A stretch of DNA of 64,000 nt from Hordeum vulgare subsp. vulgare (taxonomy: Eukaryota; Streptophyta; Magnoliopsida; Poales; Poaceae), in NCBI RefSeq assembly GCF_904849725.1, contig NC_058524.1:355195823-355259822 (forward strand), read 5' to 3'. Numbering within the stretch: position 1 is the first letter of the stretch; each line of letters starts with the position of its first letter. Below are positions 58,344 to 64,000 of the stretch, in pieces. The notes under the pieces were generated by a model that had not been told where the DNA came from, ran no database searches, and saw only the letters and a list, made by a program, of their open reading frames with translations. Made by a program: the position numbers and the translations under genes.

Positions 58344-60965
58344 CCATGCTCTACCTTGCTAATAGAGCGACCCTATCAATATCAAGGTTGTGTTGACCAC
58401 CACCGGTGGATGAGAACCTCGCCATTTTGTCCGCCTCACCTTAGTGAGAAGGAAAACGGTTCTCTTCATCCCCGCTCTAGGTGTCGATATTGTGGTCAAA
58501 GTGACTAACGGGTCGGACCTCTATCATGGCTTGCTGATGTCATTGCATAAAGGTCGTCCCGCTTTGGAACTCTCGACGCCTCGATAGGCAAGAAGAAAAT
58601 GGCAAGATTATAAAGACAACAGAAGACCCTGTCAGCGACACCCATGAAGCACCACCCTCGTCAGTAGCTCACCAGCAGATAAGTCATCAAGAATTCTTTT
58701 TAGCCGAACCCGAGTTATTTCGGCAAACAACAACAACGCACGACAACACCATAGAGGAGGCCCAAAAGACTAAGAGGACCCTCTTCGGGACACGAAGCAA
58801 GCACGACTGTCGAGTCCGAGAACCCTACGGTAGGATGAGTCGGGAATCCCCTATGCGAAGTCGAGTCCGTGAAATGGTTCGAATGGAACCATGTTGTGTG
58901 TTTCTTGTTTTTATTTGTTTGTGCTTGATATGAGTCGCACTTTTGCTCTAAGCAACAAGCATGCGGGTATATCAGGATGTTTGAGTTGACCTTGCAACAC
59001 TTGTTTGATTGCACTTGCACTATGGCACCCCTTAGGAACTCCCCTCTGTGTTGCTTCCTCCCTCTCCCCACCTTTCTCGACGATAGGAGACCCGCAAGGC
59101 AAGATGCACCAAGGATCCACCCCGACAGACGACTGGCATGGAAGACTCCGACGGCAACGTACTCAACCAGGCACAACCTATAGAGGTTATGCTTTTCCTC
59201 GAGAATGGAGATCCCTCCATAGACTAGCCTAACCTCCACAAGCCTTTCCAGCTCAAATTTCTCGACAGAATACCCGTCGAGCCCCGATAAAACCCCGCTT
59301 AGCACTGGGTTCTTTATGGAACAAATGATTAGTGTGAACAAGTATCCTTCAATCTAAAGCCAGCACCATAACCCTGATGCCATAAGAAGGACCGTTCTCG
59401 CATATAAGAATATTAGACTATGGTTTGTTGTGGTGATGATATGTATCTTGAGGATATAGCCAGACTATCTTGGTGGATCATAAGAGCCTTATAAATGTAG
59501 GTGAACTGGGTGGAACAAGTTGATAAGTAGCACAACCTACATGTTCATGGAGTAAGTTTGGATTCAGTAGGACGATTATGATCACGAGCAATAATTCTTG
59601 GCGGAATAATTGACTTTATCAAGTAGTTGACATGGCATGGTTTGATGATTTTACCATAAGACTTGGAGTAACGAGTAAAAGTTCTTGTTGGACATGAGTT
59701 TTGGATTTATCGGATTTCGGGCGCCACAAAACCCTGAAGATTCGAACTCAGGGGCGTGTACGAAGATCTCTCGTGGGCTGGCCTCACCTAACTCCCAACT
59801 CACTAAGGATGGCAGAGAACTCACCTGATGGTGAGGAAGACACAGAACACGGCAGTTTACCCAGGTTCGGGCTGCTGAGAACCATAATACCCTACTCCTG
59901 ATTTGGTGGATTCCCCTCGTGGAAGTTGGTGGATGAACTAGTATAGTGTTCGAAGGCCTCCGGAGGCTGAGTGAACTTTGTGTAGGGCCAGTGGGCGAGT
60001 GAATGACTCGGATGCCTGCTATGAAGTATCCTACTCTCTATATATAGTGGCGGCTCTGGTCCTCTTCCCTTATGGTTTCATCGGGAAGGGATCCCATAAT
60101 GGCCAATCTTCAAGGGGGACAGGGGACATGCTTCCCCTGTCCAAAAGTAGTCTTCACCTCCAAACTGGATGTCTACGCAGGAGGGACGGGTCCAAGGATG
60201 ACGTCCGTCCTACTGGCGGGCGGTGGTGGCCTTGTTGCACCGGAATGGAAACCTTGGAGAGATGCCTTGGAGACCTGCGTGCATCCACGCCCCTTTTGCA
60301 CTAAAGGGGGGACTGCACCGTCCTGCTGTCTGCTGCTTGTCTCTCCTTCCCCTACGTCATCCTTGACTCCTGAGGCTGAGTCTCGCCTCGGAATATCCGC
60401 TGCTCCGGAGGGGTCCTGAGGAGGCCACCCGCGAGTCTTGATGCTATTCCTCCTCGCGAAGTTGGGCCCCTTGCGAGAGCCTTGCCTTGATTGGTTCCGG
60501 GCCTGTTGGTTTTTGGTCTATGAAGTGTGCCAGCCCTGGGTCGCGGGCAGGCAGGTCTGGGCACCCCCATTCCCAGAACGTCAATAGTATCCCCTGGGCG
60601 CAAGGTGTGCCTCGGCTGGCTTCTCGATGAAGCCTGGAGGGCTGCTTGAAGGATCGCGGGCCCTAATTGCCTAAGGGCCAGGCGGCACACGTGTCCAGCC
60701 GCCATGCGGCGATGCTCTCGCTCCTCGAGGAGTCCGGGGCGCCCCAGACCATGATGGCACGATCTCCAAGACCCGCGTCGTCTATACTTGTTACTCATTG
60801 AATGGCATCGGCGTGGCCTGCCCACGCCCAATGGACCTCATCGACGTGACCGCTCGGTTGTCAGGTGAGACGACGTGGGAGGCAATGCCCCCGCCGACCC
60901 ACCTCGCGCCTCCAGAGGGGCACGCGACGCTCGTGCTCCCATGACGCTTGGTGGCCCGGTTCGCC

Positions 60966-60972
60966 TATAAAT
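60966..60972 (+). promoter_or_regulatory. TATA box of the antisense ORF at 61070
   Basis: TATAAAT lies 98 bases upstream of an ATG in a CCATGG context. The spacing fits a plant promoter with a leader of about 70 bases. Confidence 0.5.
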
Positions 60973-61069
60973 CTACCCCGCCCCTGGCAAGGGGGAGGCA
61001 CTTCGATCTTGAAAATTCTCTTTGCTCCACCGAGAAAAACCTCTTCGACGTTTCATTTCTTCATCTCCC

Positions 61070-61868
61070 ATGGCGTCTCTAGGAGATTATCCTAGCAGGG
61101 GGAAATGCGCGGCTCCGTCTGCGCCCTCGTCCGCCCCCGGGAGCTGCGATGGAGGGCCCTCAGGGTCGCTGCGCGTCCGCCGCTGTTGGGTTCTGACCGA
61201 TGAGTAAGTCCCCCATCGGCACCTCCTTTCGTTGTCCCATCCACTTCTTAGTGGTTGATCTTCCCTTTTCTGTAGAGTGCCCGCAACCAAGAATCTCAAG
61301 CTTGGGGAGCTTCAGTAGGAGGCGGAGGGGCTGCACGATCAGCTCGTAAGTGCCAAGGCCGCCCGCGAGGGCAAAGAGGAGGCCAATGCGGAGTTGGCAT
61401 CGCTGTAAAGACAGGACCAGGAGGCAGACGACGCGGCGTACACCCGGATGATGGAGTCCCAGCATGCCAAGAAGTTCGCGAGCATCGTTGACTGGGCGGC
61501 AGGCGCGACACGCCGATTCGTGGGGGATGCCCCGCCGCTGCTAAGGGTGAGCAGCGACTGGGGCTACCTCACTTTCTTCCAAAAGGTGTTGGAGACGCCG
61601 AAGGCCGGTGTCTCTCGCGTGGAGGAGGACAACGCGTCCGACACGCGCGAGCTTCTGGGCCTTGAATTGACGCTCGTCTTCTGGGACCTATGCCGCATTG
61701 TCCCGCAGTTTGATCTCCAGCACGTCATCGAGCCGGTGCCCGCTGTGTCCCGACATCTTCTCCGGGATGAAGTGTGCCTGCGCGTGGAAGCCCTCGTGGA
61801 GCGGTATGTTCGGGTACCCGTCTCTAGTGAGGAGGAGGGCTCCGACGTAGAGCCTGCTTCTATCCCAC
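61070..61868 (+). pseudogene. Antisense-type ORF of the third Tat fragment, spliced, with stops
   Basis: ATG 61070 opens MASLGDYPSRGKC. An intron with GTAAGT donor and TGTAG acceptor fits 61204-61275. The next exon (VPATKNLKLGEL) runs into a coiled-coil Ala/Glu/Lys-rich stretch, then the open frame 61448-61945 with HAKKFASIVDWAAGATRRF and an acidic end. Stops at 61316 (TAG) and 61406 (TAA) break it. The pattern resembles the C-terminal part of 'putative gypsy type transposon' proteins, but I cannot assign a function. After about 61870 the frame runs into foreign sequence. Confidence 0.55.
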
Positions 61869-61870
61869 AA

Positions 61871-61994
61871 ACAACAGTGCCAGAAATTGACACGTTGACA
61901 GAGGTTGGGCTTGCATTGGTTCTTCCCTTGAAGAGGAAAGGGTGATGCAGCACAGGAGCAGTAAGTATTTCCCTCAGTTTGAGAACCAAGGTAT
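61871..61994 (+). repeat. Short end fragment of another abundant Triticeae repeat
   Basis: The stretch contains AGTATTTCCCTCAGTTTGAG and AACCAAGGTAT, a sequence I recognise as very common in Triticeae LTR elements, though I cannot name the family with confidence. It is cut at 61995 by the copia LTR. Its last five bases, GGTAT, would be the target duplication of that insertion. Confidence 0.45.
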
Positions 61995-63820
61995 TGTTGG
62001 GGAACGTCGCATGGGAAACAAAAAATTTCCTACGCGCACGAAGACCTATCATGGTGATGTCCATCTACGAGAGGGGATGAGTGATCTACGTACCCTTGTA
62101 GATCCTACAGCAGAAGCGTTAGAGCACGCGGTTGATGTAGTGGAACGTCCTCACGTCCCTCGATCCGCCCCGCGAACAATCCCGCGATCAGTCCCACGAT
62201 CTAGTACCGAACGGACGGCACCTCAGCGTTCAGCACACGTACAGCTCGACGATGATCTCGGCCTTCTTGATCCAGCAAGAGAGACGGAGAGGTAGAAGAG
62301 TTCTCCGGCAGCGTGACGGCGCTCCGGAGGTTGGTGATGATCTTGTCTCAGCAGGGCTCCGCCCGAGCTCCGCAGAAACGCGATCTAGAGGAAAAACTAT
62401 GGAGGTATTTGGTCGGGCAGCCGTGAGAAAGTCGTCTCAAATCTGCCCTAAAAGCCCCATATATATAGGAGGAGGGAGGGGGACCTTGCCTTGGGGTCCA
62501 AGGGAACCCCAAGGGGTCGGCCGAGCCAGGGGGGAGGACTCTCCCCCCCCAAACCGAGTCCTACTTGGTTTGGTGGGAGGGAGTCCTTCCCCCTTCCCAC
62601 TTCTCCCTCCTTTTTTTTCTTCCTTTGATTTTTTTTCTTCCTTGGCGCATAGGATTTGGTGGGCTGTCCCACCAGCCCACTAAGGGCTGGTGTGACCCCC
62701 ACAAATACCTATGGGCTTCCCCGGAGTGGGTTGCCCCCCTCCGGTGAACTCCCGGAACCCATTCGTCATTCCCGGTACATTCCCGGCAACTCCGAAAACC
62801 TTCCGGTAATCAAATGAGGTCATCCTATATATCAATCTTCGTTTCCGGACCATTCCGGAAACCGTCGTGACGTCCGTGATCTCATCCGGGACTCCGACCA
62901 ACATTCGGTAACCAACCATATAACTCAAATACGCATAAAACAACGTCGAACCTTAAGTGTGCAGACCCTGCGGGTTCGAGAACTATGTAGACATGACCTG
63001 AGAGACTCCTCGGTCAATATCCAATAGCGGGACCTGGATGCCCATATTGGATCCTACATATTCTACGAAGATCTTATCGTTTGAACCTCAGTGCCAAGGA
63101 TTCGTATAATCTCGTATGTCATTCCCTTTGTCCTTCGGTATGTTACTTGCCCGAGATTCGGTCGTCAGTATCCGCATACCTATTTCAATCTCGTTTACCG
63201 GCAAGTCTCTTTACTCGTTCCGTAATACAAGATCCCGCAACTTACACTAAGTTACATTGCTTGCAAGGCTTATGTGTGATGTTGTATTACCGAGTGGGCC
63301 CCGAGATACCTCTCCGTCACACGGAGTGACAAATCCCAGTCTTGATCCATACTAACTCAACTAACACCTTCGGAGATACCTGTAGAGCATCTTTATAGTC
63401 ACCCAGTTACGTTGCGACGTTTGATACACACAAAGCATTCCTCCGGTGTCAGTGAGTTATATGATCTCATGGTCATAGGAATAAATACTTGACACGCAGA
63501 AAACAGTAGCAACAAAATGACACGATCAACATGCTACGTCTATTAGTTTGGGTCTTAGTCCATCACGTGATTCTCCTAATGACGTGATCCAGTCATCAAG
63601 CAACAACACCTTGTTCATAATCAGAAGACACTGATTATCATCGATCAACTGGCTAGCCAACTAGAGGCATGCTAGGGACGGTGTTTTGTCTATGTATCCA
63701 CACATGTAAATGAGTCTTCATTCAATACAATTATAGCATGGATAATAAACTATTATCTTGATACAGGAATTATAATAATAACTATACATTTATTATTGCC
63801 TCTAGGGCATAATTCCAACA
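61995..63820 (-). repeat. 3' LTR of a second BARE/Angela-type copia element
   Basis: The 1826-bp LTR starts TGTTGGGGAACGTCGC and ends ATAATTCCAACA. It is colinear with the LTR at 850-2660 apart from a variable block (about 62468-62800, with C-rich runs). On its right lie a PPT and the end of the copia polyprotein, so this is the 3' LTR of an element that extends beyond the window. A TATA box is at 62460-62467 on the minus strand. Confidence 0.92.
62460..62467 (-). promoter_or_regulatory. TATA box in the right copia LTR
   Basis: TATATATA on the minus strand, in the same place as 1315-1322 of the left copy. Confidence 0.5.
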
Positions 63821-63835
63821 GTCTCCCACTTGCAC
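63821..63835 (-). other. Polypurine tract of the right copia element
   Basis: On the minus strand GTGCAAGTGGGAGAC lies immediately before the 3' LTR start TGTTGGAAT. This pairing is typical of BARE/Angela elements. Confidence 0.85.
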
Positions 63836-63872
63836 TAGAGTCAATAATCTAGCCCTCACATCACCATGTGAA
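63836..63872 (-). other. Gap between pol stop and PPT of the right copia element
   Basis: Short non-coding 3' untranslated stretch of the element. Confidence 0.6.
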
Positions 63873-64000
63873 CTACATTGTAATAAATCTAACACCCATA
63901 CAGTTCTGGTGTCGATCATGTTTTGGCCGTGGAAGAGGCTTAGTCAGCGGGTCTGCTACATTCAGATCCGTGTGCACTTTGCATATATTTACGTCCTCCT
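63873..64000 (-). CDS. Copia polyprotein C-terminus (RNase H end), partial
   Basis: The minus-strand frame enters from the right edge and reads VADPLTKPLPRPKHDRHQN, ending GVRFITM and TAG at 63873. ADPLTKPL is the conserved end of the Ty1-copia RNase H domain. No stop occurs within the 42 visible codons, so this part may belong to an intact frame. The rest is outside the window. Confidence 0.85.
   Translation of the reverse strand, partial: EDVNICKVHTDLNVADPLTKPLPRPKHDRHQNCMGVRFITM

Larger units (their letters stand above)
57627..59744 (+). other. Interior of the long-LTR gypsy element (non-coding or decayed)
   Basis: About 1.85 kb remains once the Cassandra LTR is excluded. No gag or pol motif is recognisable. 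The longest frame (58715-59341, minus, 208 codons) is Leu/Ser/Cys-rich without a domain. No PPT or second LTR is seen before sequence changes near 59745, so the element is truncated or LARD-like. Confidence 0.5.
59745..61870 (-). mobile_element. Fragment of a third Tat-like gypsy element (minus)
   Basis: The left part (about 59745-60950) is LTR-like: it has the phrase CAGTTTACCCAGGTTCGGGC that I know from minus-oriented Triticeae gypsy LTRs, plus GC-rich non-coding sequence. The right part codes an ORF on the plus strand, that is, antisense to the element, as in Tat-lineage elements. LTR borders could not be fixed. Gag and pol are absent. Confidence 0.5.

Noticed and set aside
58715..59341. 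208-codon minus-strand frame in the long-LTR gypsy interior
   Set aside because: No domain, opposite to the element orientation, composition typical of a chance frame.
850..63820. One giant copia element spanning the window
   Set aside because: PBS and leader lie left of the left LTR, and PPT and pol end lie right of the right LTR, so the LTRs belong to two different elements.

Overview
The window is intergenic DNA from a large-genome grass, almost certainly a Triticeae species (wheat, Aegilops, barley or rye). It is built almost entirely of nested, broken transposable elements. The diagnostic families are a BARE-1/WIS/Angela-type copia LTR at each edge, an Athila-clade gypsy element, Tat-clade gypsy elements with antisense spliced ORFs, a Sukkula-like LARD with very long LTRs, a CACTA transposon whose ends carry arrays of GGCGCACC/GGTGCGCC hairpins, and a solo Cassandra LTR with embedded 5S rRNA sequence. 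I see no ordinary host gene and no intact transposon gene.

Layout from left to right. 1-2660: leader and 5' LTR of a minus-strand copia element that continues off the left edge and is inserted in the 3' LTR of the next element. 2661-11609: a minus-strand Athila-type gypsy with gag, protease, RT, RNase H and integrase remnants, both LTRs (the 3' one cut), PBS and PPT. 11610-41965: an old plus-strand Tat-clade gypsy (LTR end, PBS, gag, protease, RT, archaeal-type RNase H, integrase, then an antisense spliced ORF). It is split by a LARD at 12922-27783 (target duplication CCCCG) and by a solo LTR of the same LARD family at 33316-38195 (target duplication CCTAA). The 5' LTR of the first LARD was itself hit by a fragment of a second Tat element (15229-19603). 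41966 to about 49984: a plus-strand CACTA element with two decayed genes, truncated on its right. About 49985-59744: long-LTR gypsy sequence (a truncated LTR-like block, then an LTR at 52854-57606, a PBS and a non-coding interior) that received the Cassandra solo LTR at 58080-58343 (target duplication CCATG). 59745-61870: a minus-strand Tat fragment with its antisense ORF on the plus strand. 61995-64000: 3' LTR, PPT and polyprotein C-terminus of a second minus-strand copia element running off the right edge.

The insertions can be ordered in time because three of them keep perfect 5-bp target duplications and cut recognisable older sequence. All coding remnants carry stops, frameshifts or deletions, so the locus looks like a transposon graveyard. 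The observations I consider most worth following are: (i) the two CACTA genes are preceded by the same upstream architecture, a hairpin array followed by a homologous leader hairpin; (ii) three independent antisense, intron-containing ORFs occur in the Tat elements, some with TATA-like promoters; (iii) the Cassandra LTR keeps the 5S internal promoter.
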